NCBI GenBank assembly: GCA_029207755.1
Contig: JARCOQ010000003.1
Span: 41,188,144 to 41,252,143 of the forward strand
Reading direction: 5' to 3'
Source: Chamaea fasciata
Taxonomy: Eukaryota; Chordata; Aves; Passeriformes; Sylviidae
DNA: 64,000 bases
Shown here: positions 12,487 through 24,276 of the stretch, one piece after another
Layout of the letters: every line of letters starts with the position of its first letter
Position numbering within the stretch: the first letter of the stretch is position 1
Program-made: the position numbers and the translations under genes
The notes under the pieces: model-generated
The model's input: the letters and a program-made list of their open reading frames with translations, nothing else
What the model was told of the DNA's origin: nothing
The model's database searches: none

Positions 12487-15400
12487 TCACCTCTTCAGAA
12501 AACTACCAGCTATTAGAAAAAAAAAGTCAAAAATAATGCAAATACACTTTCAATCAAACTCTGCTTTGTTTTCTCTGTACCACATAATTTTTCTGCTTAG
12601 TAAAATGCGATGTGGGAAACTACCTTAAAAATGAATTTGACTAATCCTGGCTTGAAATTCGGTCTCTACCTATCCAGAAAAAGGCAGTATAGTCTGGACC
12701 ATTCCCCAACAATAGAGTGGTGATGGGCTAAATATAACCACACTTAGAGCCCCAGAACTGGCATCTAACACCAGGGGCTTACAATAACACTGAAGCTGCT
12801 GCTGCTCCAGCAATAGCCGAGGCAAGAGGAGGGAAAGCTCTGTTTTTCAGCTGGGACTTCATTCTTCACTCAGCTGTTTGCTATTAGGACTGGAGCAGTA
12901 GCAGTGAGAAATTCATTGCTGCTTGCTTGCTCTCTGAATCCTGACACAGTAACAGCACAGATCCAACTAGCCAAATCCACAAAGGATCAAGGGAAGGGGA
13001 AAAAGAGAGCAACAAACTATTGCGTGCTTGTCGTCTTGCTTTTACAGCACCTTTCATCCCCAAGGAACCCATTTATTGAGAGCCAGACTCTGTCCCATTC
13101 CTGCAGAGATGGGTATTAGTGAGTGCTGGAAGCAGGACAAGGAATTTGCTCTTACCCTTCTCCTCCACCCTGCTGGTGGAACCGGTGTGACAGAGGTATT
13201 CCCACCAGCACGAGAGCTGCATTGCCCCTGCACTCTGCCTCTTGCCAGATCCTCTCCCCTGCCTGGCTGGAGTTAAATGGTGAGGAAACAAGGCTGTTCC
13301 TGGCATGGTGTTGCACCTCTGTGCTCCTTAGAAGGGCACAAAATCAAGCACTAACTTGGTTAAACTTATCCTGGTGCTCTGGGCTTTATCAGACAAAATT
13401 CTGCTTCTACTGAGAAAGGTGTAATTTGAGGTGAATATAACTGTAGATATTTTGGATATCTTGTTTTGGAGGAATAAAAGAAGAATTGGATACATCTTAC
13501 CAGCACATCTCTATTTAGATCAGTGCAGCGATTAACACTCTGCCCCACTGCTGTGGGTGAAGATTCTGCTCTGCTGGTATTTAGTGGAGAACACAGACTC
13601 CAAAAGGATTACACAGGCTGGGTGAAAAACAGAGACTCCTTTCTAATGCAACTGTTCCAGAGCATTTGCTACTTGCAAAAGCTGCAACTGCTGTCTGGGA
13701 TTCTGCTTCGGTGCAGTAGGTGACTGCTACCAAAGTGAATTGCTGTATTTCAGAGCTGGCTTTCTGACAGCTGCAGAGAGCAGAGCTCTCAGCTTTCCAC
13801 AGAGACTTCTGGAGGAGGAGCCCTGACTTGGGGTCCCTGGGTACAAAGGGTGATTTCTGCTAGTCCTGCTGTAAAGCTTTGCAGCTGAATGACGGCTGCT
13901 GGATGCAGACAGCACGGGTGAGAGTTTGTGCATAGAAGCTTGTCACAGCAGTGGAGCTGATTGCTTTCATTCTTCTGCAGTCTATTTATGTTTGAAAATA
14001 AAAATGATATGTAAGAACACAGCCTCTTTTCTGCTGGTATAGCTGCTTCCTCTTCTGGGGATTCCATGAGGTCTGGCTTGTGAGCTAAGTGATAAGATTC
14101 CCAGGACTAGGAATTTTGTTTTGCATTTCATTACCTCCTTGTCCTGTCGATAATGATCTCATATGGAACAACAAATCACTCCCTGACCTCAGCAGAACAA
14201 ATTGAATGCGAGACTTGAGACATGGGTTCTGAGACTGTCTGCCTGCTTTCTCCTGCTACTCTGAAGTAAAAAAACTTGTTTCCTGTGGAGCCTGCAAACC
14301 CCAGTATCTATTGCCAATTGTCACCTGTGAGCCCATCCCTCCCAGCCATGCTTCCTGATTTCAGGGTGTGAGTCAAGCATGTCCCCATAGACTGACAAAC
14401 TTGACATGAAAGAATTCTTTGAGTACCTAAAAAAAAAGAGGCAACAAAAACCCAAACAGGCAGTAAATGATTGCCTGTATAAAGAGAAAATCTATATTGC
14501 TCACTAAGAAACAGTCATCACTAGATCTGTGTCAGTATACACAACCAGGGCTTACTGTAAAGAGCACACATGCATTTTAAGCAGTATTAACACAATATTG
14601 ATATTGATATTCAACACACATGGGAGAGAACTCTATGTGCTCTGCTACAATTACCTTAGAACAGGTCTTATGCTTACACTGAAATCTGAACTCCTTACAA
14701 AATCAAACTGTGCGTGCTATATGTTGGCTTTCATCCTAGCCCAGCTCTGGATGGATCTAGCTGTCTTAGCTGGTGAAGAGAATCAGGTGGGGACCAGCTT
14801 CAGCTTGAGCCCTTCCCTAACAGCCAGGAAGTTTTTTTTCATTGATACAAAAGAGGAAGGGGGGGGAAAAAAAAAAAAAAATCCCAACTGTGAAGGCATG
14901 AGTCAGGCACCCCTAAGGAGGTGGGGTGCTCTTCTTTGTATCTAACCTATGGAACACCATGTTTACATCTTCTTTCTGAGTATCTGCTAACCATGTAGCT
15001 GTTCAGGGCTGGCTGTTCTCAGAAGCACACCCAGTACACACAGGAAAACTACTAGACCCCACTAGACTAATTGAAACCATTTGCAAGGAGTATCTGGAAA
15101 GTAATTAAGAAATGCATGGCTGTTTCACAGGCTGATGCTACATTGCATTGGCAGACAGGGACTCTGCTTGCACCAGAAAACTCCAGTAGCACATCTGCTG
15201 AAGAGCCAGGGCTGCACTCCTGACCTGTATAAACAAGTCGTGAGCTGTGCCTGACCCCTGAAGCTCCTTGGTGGGAAGGACTCGTGTGTTCCTGGGTTGT
15301 GACACCCTTATTCCCTGCAAAGAAAGAAACAACCTGAGCAGTGAGGAAGGGGAATGGAAGAGAGCCCACACCCAGTGTCACACTCCATAGAGATAGCATT

Positions 15401-16977
15401 ACTACAATAATATTGTGAACAAGAGCCCTAAGTAATTGTTTTTCCATCACTATCAAAAGCAGTTCCATTTTAATTTCTGCTGACAAGCCCGCTGTGCATC
15501 TGCCAGTTATGTGGAGTTCAGATCATCTGACACTCTTAATGCTAACACCCGCCCCAACTCCTGTGTGAATTTTTGGCAAGAAACCATGAAAACTCACAAT
15601 AATTGATGATGGTCAGCTGACCCAAAACTTCCTTCAAGTCGAGTTACCTTTATTTTGCCCTATACACCTGAATTTCTCAGTATTGAATTAGCCTTTCAAT
15701 AGACCTTTATTCTTTTTTATTCCAAAAGTATCCATTTCACCCCTGAGAAATAACTGGGGGTTACTGTGCTAAGAAGGCACATCTGGTACAGACCTCATTA
15801 ATCTTGAGGCAGTGTGGTATATGTCTAGCACAATTTTGGCACTGTGAAAGAAGGAAATAAAATCCTTTCTTCAGAAGCTGTGAACACCTGGTGTTCTCTA
15901 CAGGTTGCTATAGAAAGCACAGCCCACCTTAGCAGCACAGTTACAGACAGAGTGTCATATAAGTCATCTTGACTTCACGGAATAAAAAGAAAATATTTTT
16001 CAGTCTGCTGGTTGATGTGTCTTCCCTGGTCCTCAGTTGGTGCTGTATGGCACCTAAAAGTGGACTGTCTTCCATGAAGGCTCTGCCTAGGTAAAAATTA
16101 CTTACCCCATGAAATGAGCTGCAAACATTGAAGACAGAGCTATGCTTTGGCAATCAGGAGTAGTGTTCTTGTTCAATCCCCCAAGCTAGGGAGGTTCATC
16201 TGCTTACTCTTCCACTGTGCCTCTTCAAGAACAGGCACACACAATGCAAATAATGCTACCTATAGCAGTCAAAATACTGCTAGACTGGTTTAGCCCTCAA
16301 GGGGAAATCAAGCAGCAACCCCCTAGAGTGTGCTGTTATGTTGTCTGGACAATATTACCTCCAATAATGTTAGAAGATTTATGACCCATGGGGAAATGAA
16401 AAGTAAAGCTGATAAATTAATGCATATTTTGAACTAAGGTAATGAATTTCAACAAAACAAAAAGGAACAACTCCAGAGCAGCCTTGTCTGCATCACTCTG
16501 AGACTCTTTCAATTGTTGCAGGCCACAGGCACATACTCTCTGGCCACACTACAAAGGGTCAGCAATGTTTTGGCTTCCACAACAGACCAGCTGATGTATC
16601 CATAGCACAGAATGATGTCTTAGCATCAGAAAAATCTACACAGCTTTGAGTACGCTTAGTCTGAGCTTGCTGGGCATCAGGATCCTTGCTTCTGAATGAA
16701 AACAGCTGTGACAAGAAGACAGCTCTACCAGATCTTAGCCTTTTATTCTGAGTCAAGGAACTTCCTTTCATGTCACAAATGCGGGTGGTTATTTCAAGCC
16801 TTACAGACAGAGGGTGTGGCTTCATTTTTCCCACAAAGTTTCTCACCCTGATAGTTGCAGAGAAAGGCTGAAGAATTTGATGTAGTTAAAACTTAAATTT
16901 CAAAAGATGAAACGGCAGTGAAGCAAACACAAGGGAGTTTATTTGAAGTTCAGGGTTTTTAGGCCAGTGATGTCATT
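12483..16977. other. Unannotated single-copy DNA
   Basis: Mixed AT-rich sequence with a GGGGGG-plus-A15 run near 14861-14881. Open frames at 13028-13413, 13727-14067, 14529-14945 and 15067-15486 overlap in opposite or shifted frames and carry no recognisable domain. No repeat family is recognised. Confidence 0.5.
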
Positions 16978-17404
16978 TTGGGGAAGCTTAACTTGAACCA
17001 GGGAGAGGCAGGACGTGCATGTCTGGGATTGGAGGTCACGAAGCAACAATCTACAGCAGAGCGTCACACTCCAGATGCCCCTCCCTCCTTCCAGGGGCTC
17101 CCATGGCAGCACACTGACCACACACAGGCCAGGCAAGGCTTGTCAGGGCCAACAAATACCCCAGCAGCAGGGCTCCCCTCTGCCTCCAACTCATAGACCA
17201 GAGACAGAGGAGCAGGAAGGAAACACTTCCTGCTGCCACCTCCCCCCAAGGGGGCAGCTGCGATGCCTACAGAGATTTGAGCAAGGTTTGGGGAACCAGT
17301 GTTCATGCCCCAAGCCAGGTACGCTTCCTGGAAACACTGCACCTGGGAAAGTCTGTACTAGCACAGCATGTTCATTGACAGCATTATTAAGACAGAAAAG
17401 ATGA
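16978..17404. other. G/C-richer block with several open frames
   Basis: This stretch is visibly richer in G and C than its surroundings and leaves two plus frames (16978-17196, 17015-17404) and two minus frames (17051-17239, 17064-17342) open at once. High GC alone removes stop codons, so the open frames are not good evidence of coding. CpG pairs are few, so it does not look like a CpG-island promoter. It could be an old degenerate repeat or an untranslated exon, and I cannot identify it. Confidence 0.35.
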
Positions 17405-20400
17405 AGTCTCTAGTTCCAGGTGCTTTAGCATGACTTCAGTTGAAGGGAAAAAATCTGTTCTTTCCATTCTGAAAAGAAGCTGATGCTAGATTTACTGTAG
17501 TACTAGAGGAAGTTAATTCGCTGTGTTCTCCCCTGCATGGCACTGTCGGCAAGAGAGGGTATCTGAGAGCATCCCTAAGCAGAGCTGCTATGTGAGGAAT
17601 CCCGACTAGCAGAAAAAAACCAGGCCATAGATAGTGCTTTATTCTAGGGTAGCACCCACCTAGTTTGTACTGCCGGTGAAGCCACCTCCTCTGCCTGAAA
17701 CCAACCCAACTCACAGGCTGTGTTGAATGTAGGTCACTTCACGTATTCTTGGGCCATGATATCAGCTCCTCACATTGCCACTAAATGTGGGTCCCTTTTA
17801 TGTAGTGCTCTGTGTGTTTGGACTGAGAACAGCAGTGGATTCACAGCCACAGAGCTAACCATGACCCTGACCATGGGAGAAGTAGAAATGTAGTTTTTTG
17901 TAGCAGCTTTGCAGCATGCTGATAGATGAGCAAGATGATCAGGCCACCAGCGAGGGAGCTGATGCTCATTCCTGGGTTTCCAACAAAGGATCAATAAGGA
18001 AAAAAAAAAAAAAACTTGACCTCTCTCCATTGTCCCCTTTGTTCCCCTATCTGGATCCCGTGGAGAGACACAGGTTTTCTCACCTGCTAAGGACTCAAAC
18101 AGATGCTGCAAACCCAGCATCTTGAGTTCTGTGTTTGGAGTGTTTGGAGGGGGAAATACTTTGTGCTCCCTTTCAGTACCTGGGGACACAAGTTTCCTAT
18201 TTGATGGCTCCATTTCCGTCTACACAAATGTAATCTCTCTTGTTCTCTCCCTTCTAAGGTGAATTCATTCCCAGTTTCACTAAGAAAATCTGGGAGAAGT
18301 CCTTGGCACACTGAACACTCAGCAGGGGAATCTGGAACTACAAGACATGTAATAAGTGCTTGTAAGAGCCCATAATGCAGTACTTCCTGTAGCCAGAATG
18401 CAAAGATTATTATCAGAGTTCTCAACAGCTTCCTCAGCCACAAACATCCTCAGATGCTTGTCTGTCCTCTTTTAGGGTTGTCAGATCTTATAGTTGAAAA
18501 ACCTGTTGGGAATTTCTCTTTCAAATTTCGGTTTGCGATGACAGAAACCTACTCCCTCCTTCCAGGCATACCTCCAGCCATGCAGAGAAAATGGTTAAGC
18601 TGTTCAAACTCCACCCAGGCCCTTTTGAGGATACCACTGTGTGCTGCCCCGCCACAGGTAAAGCCTTCCTGGAGTCTCCTTCTACCAAAGCCCCCGGGAG
18701 CTGCTGCCAGGCTATTCTGCAGTGCCATCTAGTGAGGCAGGCACTGCTCCACAGAGCTCCTCGCTGAGACCAGGCACAGCAGCGTCTCCTACACTTTTTA
18801 ATTTCTCACTAAGGATTCTCTTTAGGCCATGATACAAGCTGAGGTTGCAAAGAGGATGGAGGCGTGGCAGAAAAGGACATGGAAACACGGCTAAGAACAG
18901 AGTGAGGACCATGTCATGGGTATGTGCTCTGGGAGGGAGGATGAAGGGAAGGGAATTAAATTAGCAGAAGAGCTGAATGAAGGAAAGTAAAACTTAAAAT
19001 GGTGGTGATAGATGATGCAGTAAGGCAATAGGAGATAAAAACAGTGGAAACCGCTATATCCACTGTGGCTGCCCTGGAAAGTTATGACAGGAAAATGGGA
19101 ATGACCAGGCCTGAACAGCAGCACTAAGAAGCTGGGAGAAGCTAGTATCAGACTGGGACAGGTGGAGATTTGTGGAGATTTACTGAGAATGGAGCCTGTG
19201 GCAAGTGATAAAGGTAAGTGCCAAATTATAACTATGCATGTGTCCATGTTCTGATTTTCAATTTGATTATTTAAAGATTTAAGAAACTGAATGTATACAT
19301 GCAAAGTGCATGCATGCACAAGCCCTACATTACTTTATTAATATATAATCTAAACCCTAACTTATACTGCAGATCCAGCTCCATGCTCTCCAAAATTGGT
19401 AACTGTTGGATAGGGTTACCTATGCCTCCTAATTCACAACATGCCTTAAAATGAACAGGAATTCTCCTTTGAGAGAAGTCAAGAGGGCACAGTAGAGGAA
19501 TTGTCTGTAGGGGACTGTGCCTGCCTGTTTATTAGAGTCAGGAGATGTCAGGAGAGAGCGAGCTCATGGCTAAGGCAGATGAATGCTGCCACAGAGCCAG
19601 ACTCTATCTCTTCCTTTGCCCAGTGTGCCTGGGTTACACATCCAAACTTTTTAGCCTGACTTTTCTCAGGTGGTGCTCAATGTGTGATCTTTGCTTTGGG
19701 GTTCCACACTGGAGATCTATAGATGTGGTTTGCAGAAAGGCAGAGACACAAAGCTACAAATAACGTCATGAAGAATTCTCACACTGAATCACTGCTCAAG
19801 ACTATACTATAAAACCATCCTTTCTGGAGCGCACCTGTATGCCAAGAAAACCATCAGCTTGCACAATGGCATTTTCTGGCTTTCTTATGTGTTGCCAAAC
19901 AATTTCCACATGCCCAAGCACAGCTCTACTTTTTCAGAAGGTAGATGTGCCTGTGGTCTCATTGCCATGGTTTTTCATGAAGTTTTATGGGGCTAGGAGT
20001 CAAAGTACTAATAAATGTAGCAGCGTGTAAACTGATCTCTTAATAAAACTGCAATTATTGAGAGGAAAAAAAATCTTTTTCAGATTTCAGAGTAGTCTGT
20101 GTTGCATTTTCCATTTTGCTTGGACAGAAATGTGGTGGCTGCACTGAGGAAGAAGGTAACAGCCCCTTACAGCCCTTAACTGTATCTCCAAACACCTGAA
20201 AGAATACCACAATCATTCTCTGTTTTCAGTTCGGTGAGGAAAGGAACTTCATGTACTTCTAAGTAGCAAAAAGGAAAAAAAAATATGAAAGGCAGAAAAG
20301 CCCCAATAAACTCGTGGGGTATTTTCCATCCTATGGGGTTGGCTTTTCAGTATTTACATTACATAATATACAGCTACTGGAATTACTGTGTCCTAATCCA

Positions 20401-23400
20401 GGGAAGCTTCTGGAAGCCAAATTATTTCATGACTAGGCATGCATTCTAATCCCATCATTTGAAACACAGGCTAATAATACAGGAGTTTATTCTACCCAGG
20501 GGTGTCTTTATCCATCCTACTTGAAATTCATTCTTCTGTGTGATAGATTCATCTTGATGGGCATGTTTAGAGAGTCTTTCTTCCTAGGATAATTGGACAA
20601 TTTTGGTTTGGGAGAATAGAGACATTTGAGAAGAATCCTAACATAGTGTAAAAAAAACCACAGGGATCTGGCTACAAAGGGTTGAGGCCTGAGGAAATGA
20701 GCAAAACTCAGAAAGAAGAGATGAAATCATCAATCTGCAGTGAGCAAGAGGCCAGCTTGCATAGGCTATGGTTGTCACTGAGAGAGCCATGGCCAACACA
20801 GGTGCCCCTTGCTGCCTACAACATACAAGGCTCAAGACCACTGTCATTCGCAGTGCTTGAGCTCACCATGCTTTCCTCTCATTTTCCCAAGGAACTCTTC
20901 CCATGGAGTGGTAAGGACCTGCCCATGAAACCTCCAGGACTTGCAATGCCTTCACAGCTGAGGTGGCATCCAGCAGCCTGGAGCACAGCGTGAAATCCAT
21001 GGCCAGTAGACTTTGCTATTGCAATTTAACATTTAACTCCTCCTTGGCCCCAGAACATCACTCACCACCCACGCCCAAAGCCAAGCAGGACAGCCAGGGC
21101 AGCTGGAGCAGCTAGCTTTACACAAGAGTGGATATTCCCTGCTGCCTGCACATTCCTCTCTCCTGACTGCCTATAATGATGGTCCAAGGCGATATATTTA
21201 CCAGTTCCCAAATATCCCACCAATTTGCCCACAATTTATAGCAATGAAAAAAATGCATTCTTTTACCCTTATTTGGCCATACAAATACATATTTTATTCT
21301 CAGAAATATCTTGAGGGCTTCTGCTCACACTAGTAAACTTTAATGTGCTGCTGGCAAAAAATGGAGGCATTATGTGGACAAATTTTACCAGAAATTCAGG
21401 GGTCAGGTTGGACTGCATCACCAAGCTGCTACTTTGTTGTAAAACACATTTTTTTAAATGTCTGTTTTCAGAAGAGGAGAGGAGTACCAGATTGCAAGAG
21501 TTTCCTTTTATGCTCATTCAGACTGACCCTTCATGGCAGGACAGGGAATGTCAGAGTGCCTGTTTTCATACATCCCCTGCTGATCCATGAAGGATCAGGT
21601 CCCCAAATCACAGTGATCAGAGCCAAGTCACAAGAATAAAAACGAATCATTACAGTGGGGGAAGACAGGGAGAAAGCAGGGAGAGGCAATGGGCAGCTCA
21701 AGGTGGACTGTATGGAGGGTCAACTCTGCCTTGGTTTGTAGAAACAATGCAGGAAAGAGGCTGGAGAGGGATATTAGAGCTCTTTCTGTGCCAAAGTGAC
21801 AGGCTTTCTTACCCTGCTATAAGCTTCTGCAATAACAGTGATCCCAGGTATTGATATGTTACGGCTTTGGGGATCTGAAACTAAAAACCAATTTTTTCTT
21901 GGTGTAAAAACTATCAGTGGCTCTCTGCTTTTTCCTGAAAAGTTCAAAGTAAAATCCCTGTTTACAAGATTTAAAATAGAAGGTCTTTACCCAGACATCT
22001 GTTTCTACTTATGGCCAAATGACATCAGGGGAAAGGATATTTTCTTTGCACATTCTTTAAATCTTGCCCCCATTCCTCCTACCCCAAAGCCCATTTGGGC
22101 TGGTTTCAACCTTGCAAAGAGATTTCCTGACTGTCTCAGGAGCAGGCAGCTACTACAGAGAAACTGACAAAGTGTGTAACCAGTCAGGGTCAAGTTTGGG
22201 AACTTCATGTTCATGATGCCAGCAGCCCAAAACATCACTAGACTAGGTCACCTGGTCTCTACATATCCAGGTAATGTCCTTCTTGAGGGCTTTGTCTGTT
22301 TTTCAGGAAGAAACGTGACCTGGCCACTGATTTATCTTTCCAAAGCATCAAAGTTAGGTTCAGAAGCCAGCAGAATTGCAAGAAGATGGCATTCAAACCT
22401 TTTTTCACCACAAACTGCCCACAAAGTTAGAAACCATCAAGTGTCAAAACCTAATGCTGAAGAGTGACTTAGTTCTCCTAGTTGAGTAACTTAATTGGAT
22501 TCAAAGATTCCCAGAACCACTTTGGCACTAAGAATAAAAATTGCAGTTTTGAATTAAACAGAGAATCTGATCACAAAATGTGATTTCATCAAATGAATCT
22601 CATATCAGTAAAAAGCTTTTTGCTAAGATCATCTGTCACAGGAGGAGTCAAATGCCTCAGAGTCTGAGAAGATAACATTAGCTGGCAAAAGCAGTTTCAG
22701 TGCTAGAATTTAATCAACTACACTGAAAAGAAAATTCAAGACAGACAGTAGTTTTATTACACGATGGTTTGTATCTTAGCATCACGTTACTATTTTCTGG
22801 ATGGTTTATGCTGTCCTAGGAAAACTCTGGTGTGCAAAATGTTCAATCAAAAGACATGAGTTCAGTCATATCTCTGAGCCTGGCATAAACAAAGGTGTTC
22901 TATGCCAAATGGACATAACCAGGCAAGATCTTTGACATTCTTGCTGCAACAAGTACTTATTATTGCAGCTTTGTATATGACAATAGCTGTCTTCTCTCCT
23001 TACACAAGGAAGAACCATCATTTACTTTGTTAGGTATGGAAGGGAGCACTTTGTCCTTCAGAGAAGAACATCTTATTGGAACTGGTTTTAGCACACATGC
23101 CTCAGAGTTTGGTCAGCACAACAGTGTGTTCATGTTTAACCCCATGATGAGAATGCATTCTCAACGCAATGAATTTGTTTTAAAGCCTTCTCTCATGGAG
23201 GTGGGGGAGTTCACCCTAACATCCTTGGAGCAGGAAAGCTATATTTCTGTCCAAGAACCACTATATGTTTTCTGGTGACAAAAAAATTTACCACAGTTGG
23301 TATTTTGCCTGATCTACAATCAAGCATTCAGATGAGTTAGGAAAATTAATTAAAATTACTAGGACAGATAAAAGGTAAAAATTAAAATGTGGTTTAGGTC

Positions 23401-24164
23401 TTAGTCAGCTTTTAACTGCTGGCAGAGACACCTGACTTCCCCAAAGTTATTTATGCCCTTTCTGGAGAACTTGGTCCAGGCCATGGACTGAAAATTTATG
23501 GAGGGTGACATGGATTTGGGTTGTAGTTCAATTAAGTGACTTTCACATTTCATTAGAAATGTCACTAGTTTATTCAGCATGTGTTTGTTAATCAAAGAGG
23601 GGAGATTTCCCCCCAAAAGAAATACTGCAATCTCCATTTTCTTACCTCCATTTTTTACATTCTCTAGTTTAGAAAGCAGAACATCACAAGACTGCTGCTA
23701 ATAAAAGAAGAAACATCAGGTCACCAAATTATCTAATAATCAGAGGCACTGAGAACAGTTCTTTGCTGAGAGACTCTGCATATCTGAGTAAGTGGTGTTC
23801 TGATCCCAGCTTCAAAAGGCATCCATTGACAACATCAGATCCTTAATCCATCCCATCTTTATGCAATGCAGAAGTCTGACCCACAGCAAAGTAAAAAAAG
23901 CTATTCTACCAAAAAAAGTCCCTCTTGCAGATGAGAAATAGATAACAATTCCAGGGAATAAAGTGTTTCCTTTCAACAGATGTGGGCAAAAGTGTCCAAG
24001 CATGTTTTAATGGAAGGATAGAGTTTGCATCAGCCCAATGGCATGGTGGTCTGCAATTTATCAAACAAAAGACTTTTCATCAGAAACAAACATCTTCACC
24101 ATCCACATGCCAGGTATTCCACCTATCTTGCAAGCTCACACTTCTCTTGCTTTTCTTCTTTCAG
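17405..24164. other. Unannotated single-copy DNA
   Basis: Nearly seven kilobases without a recognised gene or repeat. It includes an A run at about 18000-18014, a purine-rich stretch at 18840-19210, a 14-base perfect palindrome GTGCATGCATGCAC (19306-19319), a donor-like AAAG|GTAAGTG at 19213-19214 with no open frame leading to it, and a purine-rich segment near 21655-21720. Open frames (17770-18213 minus, 18891-19319 minus, 21343-21639 plus) lack supporting signals. Confidence 0.5.
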
Positions 24165-24276
24165 GAAAAAAGAAGAAAAAGCAAAACCAGATTTCCAGAC
24201 CCGACAAGAAAATATAGCTGAAAGTAGCAGCTATGTGTATAATGGAGAAGATCACACCCTTCAAAGTGAGGCATGA
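24165..24276 (+). other. Candidate terminal coding exon, unidentified
   Basis: A long polypyrimidine tract (about 24141-24162, almost only C and T) ends in TTTCAG, the best acceptor-like site I noticed in the window. The next 112 bases are open in the frame that uses the first G to complete a codon, and end in TGA at 24274-24276. The 36-residue product starts with a K/E-rich stretch (KKEEKAKPDFQTRQ) and ends in an acidic, serine/tyrosine-containing tail (SSSYVYNGEDHTLQSEA). That composition resembles the cytoplasmic tail of a membrane protein, but I cannot name one. The entering phase (two bases needed from the previous exon) matches the phase-2 donor at 12412. The same bases are also open in a second plus frame, which weakens the case. 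Confidence 0.2.

Noticed and set aside
15067..15486. 139-codon minus-strand frame
   Set aside because: No domain, a second frame overlaps it in the same direction, no splice or promoter context.
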